From NCBI GenBank assembly GCA_964639245.1, contig CAZXCU010000005.1:62001-126000 (forward strand): a DNA stretch of 64,000 bases, in the 5' to 3' direction. The translations under genes and the position numbers were made by a program. This DNA comes from SB15 sp964639245 (GTDB taxonomy: Bacteria; Chloroflexota; Anaerolineae; Aggregatilineales; J027). This document shows, one piece after another, positions 34,232 through 44,306 of the stretch (position 1 is its first letter; every line of letters starts with the position of its first letter). The notes under the pieces were generated by a model that searched no databases, was not told where the DNA came from, and was given only the letters and a program-made list of their open reading frames with translations.

Positions 34232-37200
34232 CTAATGCCCATTGACCGTTTTGGCTTTGGGAATATCAATATAAAACGTTGACCCTTGCCCCGGTTCGCT
34301 CTCCAGCCAAATATGCCCACTGTGAGCAGTGATGACATTTTTTACCAGCGCCAACCCCAAGCCCGTCCCGCCAAACCGACGGGTGGTGCTGCTGTCCACC
34401 TGATAAAAACGCTGGAAAATTTTGTCATGTTCCTCTTGGGAAATGCCAATGCCATAATCTCGCACGCTTAACTGCACCACCGGGCCAGCACTGTCTTGAG
34501 CGTGAATTTCAATGTGGCTGGTGCCGGGCGAGAATTTAACAGCATTGTCAATAAGCGCCTCGATTGCTTCGCTCAAGCGTACCACATCTCCCGCAATCAT
34601 CGGTAAATTGGGCGAAACATCCATATCAATCCGAATATTGGCTTCGTTGGCTTTGGGCTGCATATTGCGAACCGCCATCGCCACCACCCGATCAAGCTGC
34701 AAGGTACGCAGATTCAAATTTTCAGGGGTGGCCTGCACCGCCACCATATCTTTAATCAAATCGGCAAGGTGCTGGGTTTTCCGCATGACGATTTGGAGTG
34801 TTTCTTGCTGTTCGGGGGTGGTTGCGCCAAAAGCATCATCTTGCATAAGATTCACATAACCCAGAATATGGGTGAGCGGGGTACGCAACTCATGCGAGAT
34901 ATTTTGCAGCAAATCATCTTTCAGTTGGTCAATTTTTTTCAGTTCAGTATAGGCTGCTTCTAGGGCAGCGGCACGTTGTTCTAAGGAACTGTACAACTGG
35001 GAGTTGTCAATTGCGTTACTGACCACATTGGCAATCCCCTGACACAGCGAAACATCGGCATCATCAAAAGGCAAATTAGAGCTAGACCGTACCAATTTCA
35101 GCACACCCGACGGCTTGCCACGAATAAACAACGGCACAATAAGCAGCATTTGTCCGCCGATTTGACGCATGAAATTTTGCTCGGCGGGGTCACTGTCCAA
35201 TTCGCTCCGACCTAAAATGATGGGTTCGCTGTATTGCAGCGTATGGGCAATCGAGAGATGTTCGTCCAAACGCCACATCATGCCCCCACCTTCTGTCCAC
35301 AATAAATACCCCGCTTGATAGACCAGATGCAGCATATTTTGTTGAGGCAGCCATACGCTAATTTCAACCCAGTTCAAACGGGCATTTTTCTTAATTTGCT
35401 GCGCCAGAATCTGGAGATTTTCGCGGTCATACCACGCCGCATCAGATGTACCTAAGACATGCTCCCGCCAACCTTCAATGGTCTGTTCAACCAGATTGAC
35501 ATGTTTGATATGGAAACGCGATTGGGTTTTTTCGCTGGAAAGTGTCACCAAACCAACCACTTTGCCCTGAATCACCAACGGAACATTTAGCATGGCACGT
35601 CTGCCATAGCGGAACAAAAGTTCAAATTCAGGATGGGTGCGTGGCATATCCTCCAGCGCTAGCATAGTGGGTTTGCCCGTTTTGAGAGCAGATTGTTTGC
35701 TAGGCCAATCGGCTAAATATTGGAACGGCCCATCGTTGGAATACCAGTGAGCATCGGCAACTTCTGCCAGCGACACCGCATATTGGGCATCGCGTTCCCA
35801 TGAAGTGATGATGACATGCTCAATGTGGAGCGCTCCGATTAAACGTTGGGAGATGCGCTGCAAAATTGAGCCAAAATCCAATGTAGAGGACACCGCCGCG
35901 CTTGCATCTAGCATCGTCATAACTTCGGTAAGACGACGCTGAGTTTGGTCAAAAAGGCCGGTGTTTTCCATGGCTATCCCGGCGGTAGCGGCAAGACTTT
36001 CCAGAATTTCAAGGTCGTAACGGTCAAAAACCCCATCGGCTTTATTGATAACTTCTAATGCCCCAATGATTTTTTCATCCACGATGAGGGGCGCAGCAAT
36101 AATGGTCAGGGGATTCAAACCACTTTGCAGCAAGTAATCGGCTTGGAAGGATTTTTGGCGCTTTAAATCAAAAATGAGCTTGGCTTGATTTTCTTCGACC
36201 ACCCATCCAACGACTCCCTCGCCTGCTTTGACCCGTGCGCCGTTGGTATTGCCCGACCCTCTGCACGCGACCCCGACCAGAATTTCCGGGTGGGCTGGGT
36301 CACATAAAAACAGGGTGGCATGAACCCCATTGACTGTTTGCAAGGCCGTTTTAAGGATGATGTCGATGACCTCATCCTGCGAAAGCACGGTTGTGATGGC
36401 ATGGGTCGCCTGATTCAGCGCCCGCAAACGTTGGGCTTGAATTTCGAGCGTTTGTTCCCGCCGATTCACCTCGGTCATGTCGGTCAACACAACCACTGCA
36501 TGATTCTGGTCGCCCTGCTGTGTCACCACATGCGACATGAGCATTGGCACAAACCGCCCACTCCGTGTGACGATTTCCTGTGCAAAAGAGAGGGTCGTGC
36601 CTTTTTGTTTGGTGAGACTGGTACGGACAAGTTCGCGGCGTTCTTCGGGGAATAAAAATTCAATTTTTTCGCCGTAGAGTTCATTTCGTTGATAGCCTGT
36701 CACCAAGCATAAACGATTATTTGCATAAGTAATACGATTTTCACGGTCAATCACTGCCAAGCTATCGGTCATGGAGTCCAGCACCATCTGGCGAAAGGCC
36801 TGTTCAGATTTCATCGCTGCTTCGCGTTCCGCCAATTGAATCATCAGGTGGGTATTATCGACTGCCGCTGCCGCTTGGCTAGCAATGGCACGTAGAATGG
36901 GTTCAATGCGTGTACCACTCATCGCAGAAGAATGTTGTGCTGCTAGCACTATAATTCCCACAGGCCGTCCAAAAATCGCAAGCGGCAACAGGCTAAATAG
37001 TTTGCAGCCAATTTGCGAAAAAGCAGCCTGAAACGCTCTACCGCCGGGCATGGCTTGTAAGGCGGCATGGTCGATATTGATGATGGGTTGCAGTGTGTGC
37101 AACACTTCTGCAAGGGGGTTGTCCCCATGTTTCATGCTAAAACGGCGTTGCGGGTATTGATAATCAATCTGGTAAAAAAATTCTTGGCGCTGGTCTTCTG

Positions 37201-37708
37201 TCCCGTCAATGGCGAGGGCGCTGTGGGTAATTTGGGTCAGGTTATCATCCAAAGTTAACAGCCAAGCCAATTTACATTCAAGGATATTCAGCGCCGAATA
37301 GGTTGTTTCTTCTAAAAGACGGGTAATTTCATACGAACCGCGTTTGTCAATTGCCCGTTTGAGCCGTTCCAGCAAATCTGCCATATGCAAAGGTTTGGTG
37401 AGAATGTCCACCGCACCAGCCAGCAACCCTTCGGCATGAATCCGACTGTCATAGTGTGAAGTTGTCAATAAAATAGGAACGTCCGTCGTTTGCGGAATCA
37501 TCCGTAAGCGGCGGCACACTTCAATCCCTTCAATATCCGGCATGTTGACATTGATCATCAAAATGTCCGGGGGTTGGCGGGAGGCCAGCGCCATGCCCTC
37601 CTGACTGGTCGCCGTCATTTTGACCTGATACCCATACTGCATCAAAAATTCCGGCAGAAAGGCGATTTCTTCCAAGCGAGGGTCAATGATGAGCAGGTTT
37701 CTGGACAT
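34232..37708 (-). CDS. Multi-GAF/PAS hybrid sensor histidine kinase with degenerate receiver
   Basis: An 1158-residue soluble kinase. N-terminal receiver (1-125) has Asn53 in place of the phosphoacceptor Asp (ILMINVNMPDIEG) and lacks the full acidic pocket (LLIIDPRLE), so it is a pseudo-receiver. Then a GAF (about 140-290), a PAS (about 305-420, YANNRLCLVTGYQRNELYG), three further GAF-like domains (about 440-910), HisKA (LLQNISHELRTPLTHIL) and HATPase (IDNAVKFSP, DYGIGIS, GGTGLGLALVK). No membrane segment. It is 7 bp downstream of ubiA-like and convergent to fni. The input signal is unknown. Confidence 0.88.
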   Translation of the reverse strand: MSRNLLIIDPRLEEIAFLPEFLMQYGYQVKMTATSQEGMALASRQPPDILMINVNMPDIEGIEVCRRLRMIPQTTDVPILLTTSHYDSRIHAEGLLAGAVDILTKPLHMADLLERLKRAIDKRGSYEITRLLEETTYSALNILECKLAWLLTLDDNLTQITHSALAIDGTEDQRQEFFYQIDYQYPQRRFSMKHGDNPLAEVLHTLQPIINIDHAALQAMPGGRAFQAAFSQIGCKLFSLLPLAIFGRPVGIIVLAAQHSSAMSGTRIEPILRAIASQAAAAVDNTHLMIQLAEREAAMKSEQAFRQMVLDSMTDSLAVIDRENRITYANNRLCLVTGYQRNELYGEKIEFLFPEERRELVRTSLTKQKGTTLSFAQEIVTRSGRFVPMLMSHVVTQQGDQNHAVVVLTDMTEVNRREQTLEIQAQRLRALNQATHAITTVLSQDEVIDIILKTALQTVNGVHATLFLCDPAHPEILVGVACRGSGNTNGARVKAGEGVVGWVVEENQAKLIFDLKRQKSFQADYLLQSGLNPLTIIAAPLIVDEKIIGALEVINKADGVFDRYDLEILESLAATAGIAMENTGLFDQTQRRLTEVMTMLDASAAVSSTLDFGSILQRISQRLIGALHIEHVIITSWERDAQYAVSLAEVADAHWYSNDGPFQYLADWPSKQSALKTGKPTMLALEDMPRTHPEFELLFRYGRRAMLNVPLVIQGKVVGLVTLSSEKTQSRFHIKHVNLVEQTIEGWREHVLGTSDAAWYDRENLQILAQQIKKNARLNWVEISVWLPQQNMLHLVYQAGYLLWTEGGGMMWRLDEHLSIAHTLQYSEPIILGRSELDSDPAEQNFMRQIGGQMLLIVPLFIRGKPSGVLKLVRSSSNLPFDDADVSLCQGIANVVSNAIDNSQLYSSLEQRAAALEAAYTELKKIDQLKDDLLQNISHELRTPLTHILGYVNLMQDDAFGATTPEQQETLQIVMRKTQHLADLIKDMVAVQATPENLNLRTLQLDRVVAMAVRNMQPKANEANIRIDMDVSPNLPMIAGDVVRLSEAIEALIDNAVKFSPGTSHIEIHAQDSAGPVVQLSVRDYGIGISQEEHDKIFQRFYQVDSSTTRRFGGTGLGLALVKNVITAHSGHIWLESEPGQGSTFYIDIPKAKTVNGH

Positions 37709-37715
37709 AGGCTTG

Positions 37716-38594
37716 TTATGGATTAATCACCACGTAAATTAACCAACAAATTAAGATAAGGTTTGCGAACACTAACAATTGTACCTGCAAATTGGCAATC
37801 ATGTCAGTGGTTTGGCTACCACGAAAATCTTGCCCTTTGCCAACCAGTAGCAAAATCGGGACACTCGCTACCACCACCAGCAGCAATTCAAATGGAAAAG
37901 CACGGTTCGCAATGGTTAAAAACAAGCATAACATTGCTATGCCAAAACACAAATAGCTTGCCCAACGGGTTAGGTTTTGTCCCAGAATCGAGGCGGTATT
38001 TTTGAGTCCGGCAGCGCGGTCTTCTTCATAATCGCGCAGTTGGTTATACAACTGTCCATAGGCAGAAAAGAGGGTAATGCTGATGAGTAAAGGCCATACA
38101 TCAGTAAAAACTTCTGTGTAAATCAAATACGCAGCCAACATCAACAGGGTACTCAACATCAACACATGCGAGAGAATATCCACCACAGGCAGCGCCTTGA
38201 GTCGTACCACCTTCCATGAATACAAATGAGACAACACCAGAATCAATCCCCCCGCCATGAGCGCCCGTGTACCGGCTAGCGCATACAATCCCAAAGCTGC
38301 CACGGCGCAGGCAAACGCCGCCAACCATGCCCCCGATTTAGAAATTTCCCCGTTAGAAACCGCGTTTTTGGCTCCCCGGTCAGGGTTTAATAAATCGTCT
38401 TCGGCATCCTCAATATCATTAATCATAAAGGCGTAGGCCATCGCCAGAAAATTAGCAATAAGAACATACACCAGCCGTTCGTCTAGCTTCACACCCTCGG
38501 TAAAACGATAGGCCATCAGCCCGCCAAGCAGTGTGAGAGGAAGGGTAAATGGGATAAACTCATGCCAGCGCGAGAGCTTTAAAACAGCACGCAC
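37716..38594 (-). CDS. UbiA-family prenyltransferase
   Basis: A 292-residue protein with about eight membrane helices. The first motif, usually NDxxDxxxD, appears as MINDIEDAEDD; the second aspartate-rich motif, QLRDYEEDRAAG, is clear. The family attaches polyprenyl chains to aromatic or other acceptors (menaquinone, chlorophyllide, heme O). The acceptor cannot be told. It starts the leftward pair with the histidine kinase gene 7 bp later. Confidence 0.85.
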   Translation of the reverse strand: MRAVLKLSRWHEFIPFTLPLTLLGGLMAYRFTEGVKLDERLVYVLIANFLAMAYAFMINDIEDAEDDLLNPDRGAKNAVSNGEISKSGAWLAAFACAVAALGLYALAGTRALMAGGLILVLSHLYSWKVVRLKALPVVDILSHVLMLSTLLMLAAYLIYTEVFTDVWPLLISITLFSAYGQLYNQLRDYEEDRAAGLKNTASILGQNLTRWASYLCFGIAMLCLFLTIANRAFPFELLLVVVASVPILLLVGKGQDFRGSQTTDMIANLQVQLLVFANLILICWLIYVVINP

Positions 38595-38677
38595 AGTCTG
38601 TTCCTTTGGTCAAAGATTATTACGCAGTGTATCAAAAGTGTTTCACTCGTGCTATAAGCCATTAGGATAAATTTCCC

Positions 38678-39601
38678 ATGACTGTTGAGTATGTGTCGTT
38701 TGGTATCATTATAGATGATATTCTGGACTCCACCGGACAAACCCATCAAAATGTGTTAGGAGGTGGGGGGGTTCAAACTGTGTGGGGCATGGCGGCAGCG
38801 TTGGGAACAGGCGAAAAAGTTGGGCTGGCTGCGCGGGTGGGGCAAGATTTTGACCCTGCTTTGCTGAGTCCGCTAAAAAATGCACAAATCAATTTAGACG
38901 GGGTGCAGAGAACGGATTATCCTACCCCCCGTGCCTGGCAAATTCTGGATACCCACGGCAATCGTCAGCAGACATGGCAAACCCCCGCCCATTTGTTATC
39001 CTATCAGCTTGCAAAAAGTCATGATATTTTACCCGCATCTTATCGAGATGCGGTGTATTTTCACTGGGGGGTTCATCCCGAAGAAGTCAATTTAGCGCTG
39101 GCAAATGATTTAAAAACCGCAGGCAAATTTGTATCGCTGGAAGCCTTTCGTTCACCTGCTCACCTGCCTTACCCGCGTGGATTGCTTAAAAATCTCTTGC
39201 GCGCATGTCAAGTTTTTAGCGCCAACGGGGAAGAAACTCGTGCCATTTTTAATACGCTTGAACCGACGGATACTGCAACACTGGCACGCTATGTAGCACG
39301 GTGGGATGAAAAAACCATCATTGTTGTCCACGACGGGGCAAATGGGGCAGACATCTTCCATCAAGGGCGGCATTTTCATGTTCCGGCAATAGAAACAACA
39401 CCCGTCGATACCATCGGGGCGGGGAATGCGTTTTGTGGGGCTTTTCTGGCGGGACTTGCTGAAGGAATCGAAAACGCGGCGTGTCATGCGGTGGTCGCTG
39501 CTTCGTATGTGATTGAGCAAGTCGGATTACCCGACTCGCTGCCAGATAGGATAGACTACCAGCGTCGGTTTGATGTAGCAAAAGCAGGAATTGGGCTATA
39601 G
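38678..39601 (+). CDS. PfkB-like carbohydrate kinase family protein with altered catalytic Asp
   Basis: A 307-residue ribokinase-fold protein: N-terminal GGGGVQTVWGMAAALG and C-terminal DTIGAGNAFCGAFLAG, the second PfkB signature. The usual DTxGAGD aspartate (catalytic base) is Asn250 (codon AAT), and the N-terminal sugar motif is unusual (GIIIDDILDSTG). It may be a weak or non-catalytic relative, as in the Mak32-like branch, or use other chemistry. ATG 38678 follows AGGATAA. It precedes the nucleoside hydrolase gene by 194 bp on the same strand. Confidence 0.8.
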   Translation: MTVEYVSFGIIIDDILDSTGQTHQNVLGGGGVQTVWGMAAALGTGEKVGLAARVGQDFDPALLSPLKNAQINLDGVQRTDYPTPRAWQILDTHGNRQQTWQTPAHLLSYQLAKSHDILPASYRDAVYFHWGVHPEEVNLALANDLKTAGKFVSLEAFRSPAHLPYPRGLLKNLLRACQVFSANGEETRAIFNTLEPTDTATLARYVARWDEKTIIVVHDGANGADIFHQGRHFHVPAIETTPVDTIGAGNAFCGAFLAGLAEGIENAACHAVVAASYVIEQVGLPDSLPDRIDYQRRFDVAKAGIGL

Positions 39602-39795
39602 GATTAAGGTTTCAAATCCATTGGGTAAGGAGCGCGAATTACATCCTGAGACTGGCTTGTCACCGCGTCTAAGAAAACCGTATGATTTCTTTGGACTAAG
39701 GTTAAAATCTCTCGCTGGCCTCCAATAAAAATAGAGATAATCTTTATTTTTCCTAACACCTAACGCCTATCTCCTCATACCTGAAAGGATGTTGA
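39602..39795. other. Leader/promoter spacer before the nucleoside hydrolase operon
   Basis: This AT-rich 194-bp spacer holds no coding frame of note. Its only clear elements are GAGATAATC and TTTATTTTTCC stretches, plus the ribosome-binding site GAAAGGATG before ATG 39796. Confidence 0.4.
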
Positions 39796-40770
39796 ATGGT
39801 ACAAAAAATGATTATTGATACAGATACCGCCTCGGATGACGCGGTAGCACTGATGATGGCGTTGCGTTCCCCAAACATCGAAGTCGTCGCCATCACGATT
39901 GTATCCGGCAATATGTCGGTGCCACAGGGCAGTGTTAATGCACGATATACAGTCGAATTATGCGGAAAAAATGTCCCCGTGTATGAAGGGCTAGAAACGC
40001 CGCTTATCCGTGAACGGTATCATGCCGACTGGTATCATGGTAAAGATGGCATGGGAGATATGAATTATCCCGCGCCCAAAACACCCCCCGCCGAAGGTCA
40101 TGCGGTGGATAAATTAATCGAGCTTATTCAATCCAATCCGGGAATTATGCTGGTGACACTTGGCCCTTTGACCAACGTAGCCGCGGCGATTACCAAAGCA
40201 CCCCACATCGTTAAAAATGTCGGACGCTGTGTGGTGATGGGTGGGGCAGCCTGTGCAGTCGGGAACGTGACCCCCGCCGCCGAATATAACATCTGGTGCG
40301 ACCCCGAAGCGGCGCGAATCTGCTTCCGTTCCGGTTTACCGATTGAAATGGTCGGGTGGGAATTGAACTGGGGGCAAGCCAACTTATTCCCTGAGGACAT
40401 CCGATATTGCCGCGAAGACATTAACACCCCCTTTGCCCATTTTGCGATTGATTGCAACCGTGTGGCAATGGAAGTCAATATGAATTGGTCAGGTGAACCC
40501 GGTTTAGGGTTGTGTGACCCGATTGCAATGGCTGTGGCGCTTGACCCAACGATTTGCACGCGCAGCAGCAAACACTATGTTGAAGTCGAATGTGACGGCA
40601 CCTATACACGCGGCATGACGGTCATTGACCAGCGCAATGTGGCAAAATTTGATGTGCATCCGGTAGAAATGTGGCGCTGGCATCGGGAACAGGGCGACCC
40701 CCATATTTTGATTTGCTGGCAAATTGACAACCAGCGCTGGAAAGACCTCCTGTATAGGACAATGCGATAA
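39796..40770 (+). CDS. Inosine-uridine preferring nucleoside hydrolase family protein
   Basis: A 324-residue protein with the Ca-binding N-terminal IIDTDTASDDAVALMMAL (family DTDxxxDDxxAL), the middle LVTLGPLTNVAAA, GCDP-like EYNIWCDPEAARI and the C-terminal Asp in LCDPIAMAVA. It cleaves the N-glycosidic bond of ribonucleosides; preferred base unknown. First gene of a tight operon: its stop abuts the hyuA start. Confidence 0.9.
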   Translation: MVQKMIIDTDTASDDAVALMMALRSPNIEVVAITIVSGNMSVPQGSVNARYTVELCGKNVPVYEGLETPLIRERYHADWYHGKDGMGDMNYPAPKTPPAEGHAVDKLIELIQSNPGIMLVTLGPLTNVAAAITKAPHIVKNVGRCVVMGGAACAVGNVTPAAEYNIWCDPEAARICFRSGLPIEMVGWELNWGQANLFPEDIRYCREDINTPFAHFAIDCNRVAMEVNMNWSGEPGLGLCDPIAMAVALDPTICTRSSKHYVEVECDGTYTRGMTVIDQRNVAKFDVHPVEMWRWHREQGDPHILICWQIDNQRWKDLLYRTMR

Positions 40771-42756
40771 ATGTTTGTAGGTATTGATATTGGTGGTACG
40801 TTCACAGATTTTGTCATTAGCCAAGACGGGCAACTACGGATTCACAAAATTCTGAGTACCCCGCATAATCCAGCAGAGGCATTGCTAAGCGGTTTACAAG
40901 CATTGGGGGTCACGGCGGGCGCACGCATTTCACATGGCTCAACGGTGGCAACCAACGCTGTTTTAGAGCGCAAGGGCGCACGTACCGCCCTGATTACCAC
41001 ACAGGGATTCCGTGATGTGCTTGAAATCGGGCGACAAAATCGCCCTGCTTTATACGCGCTGCATCCCCAGCTCCCCCCGCCCCTCATTCCGCGTGAATGG
41101 CGCTTTGAAGTCCCTGAACGTTTAGATCACACCGGTCAGATTGTGACTCCGCTCGATATGTCTGCGCTGGATAAAATTTTGGATGTGTTGGTGGAGCAAA
41201 AAATCGAATCGGTTGCAGTGTGTTTTCTTTACAGCTTTCACAACCCGATTCACGAGCAGGCGGTGCGGCAGCGCATCTTAGAACGGGGCATTTTGAGCGA
41301 TTCTCAGATTGCTCTATCGTGTGAGGTGCTGCCCGAATTTCGAGAATATGAACGTACCAGTACCGTTGCGCTGGATGCGTATATTCGTCCGGTGATGAGC
41401 CGCTATTTGCAGGAAATTGAAGCCAAAATTCCGCCGCAAAGTCCGCTGTTGGTGATGAAATCGGATGGTGGAGTAGTCAGCGCCAGAACCGCCCGCCAAC
41501 AAGCCGCCCAAACCGTGTTAAGCGGCCCCGCCGCCGGAGTCATCGGTGCGTTTTATCTGGCAAAACTGGCAGGGTATGACCGTATCATCACTTTTGATAT
41601 GGGCGGAACCTCCACCGATGTTGCGCTTTGTCCGGGGATGCCTTCACGTCGTGCTGAAACCGAAATTGACGGGCTGCCCCTGCGGATTCGCTTGCTGGAT
41701 ATTGAAACGGTGGGCGCGGGTGGGGGATCGATTGCCCGACTCGACTCCGGTGGGGCGCTGCGGGTGGGGCCAGCAAGCGCGGGCGCGATGCCGGGGCCAA
41801 TTATTTACGGGCGTGGCGGACAGCAGCTAACCGTTAGCGATGCCAACGCAGTCTTAGGGCGGTTGGATGCTAATCATTTTCTGGGTGGGCAGATGAAACT
41901 TGACCTGCCCACCGCCCAAGCTCGTATGGGAACACTTGCCAAGCAAATGAAACACAAACGCGAAACCGCCGCTTTGGGCATTATCGAAATTGCCAATGTG
42001 AACATTGACCGCGCTATCCGTCGTGTGTCGATTGCACGGGGATATGACCCGCGTGATTTTACGTTGATGGCTTTTGGGGGGGCGGGGCCGCTTCATGCCT
42101 GTGAAGTGGCGGAACGTCTGCAAATCCCCCGTGTCTTGATTCCGCGTACCCCCGGCGTGTTGTGTGCGTTGGGATTGCTGGTGGCGGACGTGGTGCGCGA
42201 CAGCAGCCGTGCGATTTTGCAGCCTGTCACACCAGAAACGACGGCTTCCTTAGAAAAAATCATGCGCGAATTGGTGGAGCAAGCCAAAGCGGATTTAGCC
42301 AACGAAGGCATTGACGAAGCCCACATGAGTTTCATGGGCTGGTTGGATATGCGCTATCGCGGGCAGTCCTATGAACTCACCTTGCCCTTTGAAGGTGATC
42401 TTGCCGAGAATTTTCACCATACCCACGCCGAAATTTACGGACATACCATGCGCGAACGGGTGATTGAGGTGGTGAATTTACGGCTGCAAGCGATCGGGAA
42501 TGTCGAAAAACCACGCATCGCTTGGGAAAAGGTGCGGGAAAATGACGGGTCGTCGGCGTATATCGCGCAAAAAAGCGCCTTCACCCGTGACGGTGAAACC
42601 ACCTTTCAACTCTATGACCGTGACAAATTTATTCCCGGTGCGGTTTTTGAAGGTGCAGCCCTGATTTTTCAACTCGATAGCACCACCTATGTGCCTCCCC
42701 ATTGGACGGGGCGCGTGGATCGATACCACAATTTGATTCTGGAATATCACCCATGA
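40771..42756 (+). CDS. hyuA: Hydantoinase/oxoprolinase family, subunit A (HyuA-like)
   Basis: A 661-residue protein with the actin-like N-terminal GIDIGGTFTDFVIS, GSTVATNAVLERKGA, KSDGGVVSA, and the conserved second ATPase loop TFDMGGTSTDVAL. Such proteins pair with HyuB in ATP-dependent opening of hydantoin, 5-oxoproline or related rings. Substrate cannot be told. It begins immediately after the nucleoside hydrolase stop and overlaps hyuB by 4 bp. Confidence 0.92.
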   Translation: MFVGIDIGGTFTDFVISQDGQLRIHKILSTPHNPAEALLSGLQALGVTAGARISHGSTVATNAVLERKGARTALITTQGFRDVLEIGRQNRPALYALHPQLPPPLIPREWRFEVPERLDHTGQIVTPLDMSALDKILDVLVEQKIESVAVCFLYSFHNPIHEQAVRQRILERGILSDSQIALSCEVLPEFREYERTSTVALDAYIRPVMSRYLQEIEAKIPPQSPLLVMKSDGGVVSARTARQQAAQTVLSGPAAGVIGAFYLAKLAGYDRIITFDMGGTSTDVALCPGMPSRRAETEIDGLPLRIRLLDIETVGAGGGSIARLDSGGALRVGPASAGAMPGPIIYGRGGQQLTVSDANAVLGRLDANHFLGGQMKLDLPTAQARMGTLAKQMKHKRETAALGIIEIANVNIDRAIRRVSIARGYDPRDFTLMAFGGAGPLHACEVAERLQIPRVLIPRTPGVLCALGLLVADVVRDSSRAILQPVTPETTASLEKIMRELVEQAKADLANEGIDEAHMSFMGWLDMRYRGQSYELTLPFEGDLAENFHHTHAEIYGHTMRERVIEVVNLRLQAIGNVEKPRIAWEKVRENDGSSAYIAQKSAFTRDGETTFQLYDRDKFIPGAVFEGAALIFQLDSTTYVPPHWTGRVDRYHNLILEYHP

Positions 42757-44306
42757 TTGATGCGATTAGTCTCGAAGTATTTAAAAATCTGTTTGCGGCA
42801 GTGGCAGAAGAGATGGGAGTCACGCTGCGCCGCGCCAGTTTTAGCCCGAACATCAAAGAACGGCTGGATTTTAGCTGTGCGGTGTTTGATGCTCAGGGCA
42901 ACATGGTTGCTCAAGCCGCCCATATTCCGGTGCATCTAGGGAGTATGCCTGCATCGGTAGCGGCGGCTTTACGCTACTTTAAAACCTTACAACCGGGCGA
43001 TGTGGTGATGCTGAATGACCCCTATCAAGGGGGGACACACTTACCGGACATCACGATGGTTTCGCCTGTGTTTCATGGCAAAAAGCGGGTGTTTTTTGTT
43101 GCCAGCCGCGCCCACCATGCCGATGTAGGCGGAATGACTCCCGGTTCACTGCCCCTCAGTACCGAATTGTATCAAGAAGGTATCATCATTCCGCCCGTTA
43201 AACTCATTGAGGCCAACAACGTCAATAAGGGGGTCATGGCGCTCATCACCGCCAACAGCCGCACCCCGGATGAACGCTGGGGGGATCTGGATGCTCAACT
43301 CGCTGCACATCGTGTAGGGGAAAAACGCCTGCTCGCCATGATCGAAACCCACAGCCTGTCACGGGTGCAAAAACATGCTCACGCGCTGCAAGAATATTCG
43401 CGCCGCATGACCGAAGCGGTCATTAGCACCATGCCAGACGGCGAATTTGCCTTTGAAGATGCGCTGGAAGGGGATGGACAAGCTGAATATCGGATTCCGA
43501 TTCGGGTCAAATTAACGGTTCACGAAGCGCATCTGACCTTTGATTTTACAGGGAGTGCGCCCCAGGTCACGGGCAATCTTAATGCGGTGGAAGCGATTGT
43601 CAAATCGGCTGCGTTTTATTGTGTGCGCCTGCTGGCAGAAGAAGATGTTCCGGTCAATCATGGCTGTTTTGAACCCGTGACCGTCATCACCCCGCCACAC
43701 AGCGTTTTAAACCCCGATTTTCCGGCGGGGGTGGCGGTGGGCAACACGGAAACTTCCCAACGGATTGTGGATGTCATTTTGGGCGCGTTTGCCCAAGCCC
43801 TGCCCCATCGGATTCCGGCAGCCAGTCAGGGCAGCATGAATAATTTTACTTTCGGCGGGATTCACAACGGGCAGCCTTTTGTCTATTATGAAACAATTGG
43901 CGGGGGACATGGCGCAAGTCCTGAGGGAAACGGTCTGAGCGCCCGTCACAGCCACATGACCAATACGCTGAATACACCCATTGAAGCGCTTGAATTTGCG
44001 CTACCAGTGCGTGTGCTGGAATACAGCATCCGTGAAAATTCCGGCGGTCAGGGAAAATTTCGGGGTGGGGATGGGATTCGTCGCCGCTATGAATTTTTAG
44101 CGCCTGCCACCGTGACTTTTAACACCGAACGCCGCCAACTTGCCCCCTACGGATTACAGGGTGGGGAAAACGGCAGCACCGGAGAAAATTCGTTAAATCA
44201 GCGCGGCGAGACTCGCACCGTGAGCGCTAAATATTCAACCCGCGTACAGGCAGGTGACACCATCACGATTGAAACACCCGGCGGTGGGGGATGGGGAGAG
44301 CCATGA
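42753..44306 (+). CDS. hyuB: Hydantoinase/oxoprolinase family, subunit B (HyuB-like)
   Basis: A 517-residue protein starting at ATG 42753 (ATGA overlap with hyuA), giving DAISLEVFKNLFAAVAEEM. Family features: SFSPNIKERLDFSCAVFDAQG, the metal-like HxGSMPAS loop (HIPVHLGSMPAS), NDPYQGGTHLPD, HHADVGG, and a Gly-rich C-terminus (ETPGGGGWGEP). It forms the hydrolase complex with HyuA. Length is normal. It overlaps the YhhN gene by 4 bp. Confidence 0.92.
   Translation: MIDAISLEVFKNLFAAVAEEMGVTLRRASFSPNIKERLDFSCAVFDAQGNMVAQAAHIPVHLGSMPASVAAALRYFKTLQPGDVVMLNDPYQGGTHLPDITMVSPVFHGKKRVFFVASRAHHADVGGMTPGSLPLSTELYQEGIIIPPVKLIEANNVNKGVMALITANSRTPDERWGDLDAQLAAHRVGEKRLLAMIETHSLSRVQKHAHALQEYSRRMTEAVISTMPDGEFAFEDALEGDGQAEYRIPIRVKLTVHEAHLTFDFTGSAPQVTGNLNAVEAIVKSAAFYCVRLLAEEDVPVNHGCFEPVTVITPPHSVLNPDFPAGVAVGNTETSQRIVDVILGAFAQALPHRIPAASQGSMNNFTFGGIHNGQPFVYYETIGGGHGASPEGNGLSARHSHMTNTLNTPIEALEFALPVRVLEYSIRENSGGQGKFRGGDGIRRRYEFLAPATVTFNTERRQLAPYGLQGGENGSTGENSLNQRGETRTVSAKYSTRVQAGDTITIETPGGGGWGEP

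Noticed and set aside
30860..38594. Bacteriochlorophyll synthesis region
   Set aside because: A BchI-like ATPase and a UbiA protein are suggestive, but BchD, BchH and other pigment genes are absent, so phototrophy is not supported.
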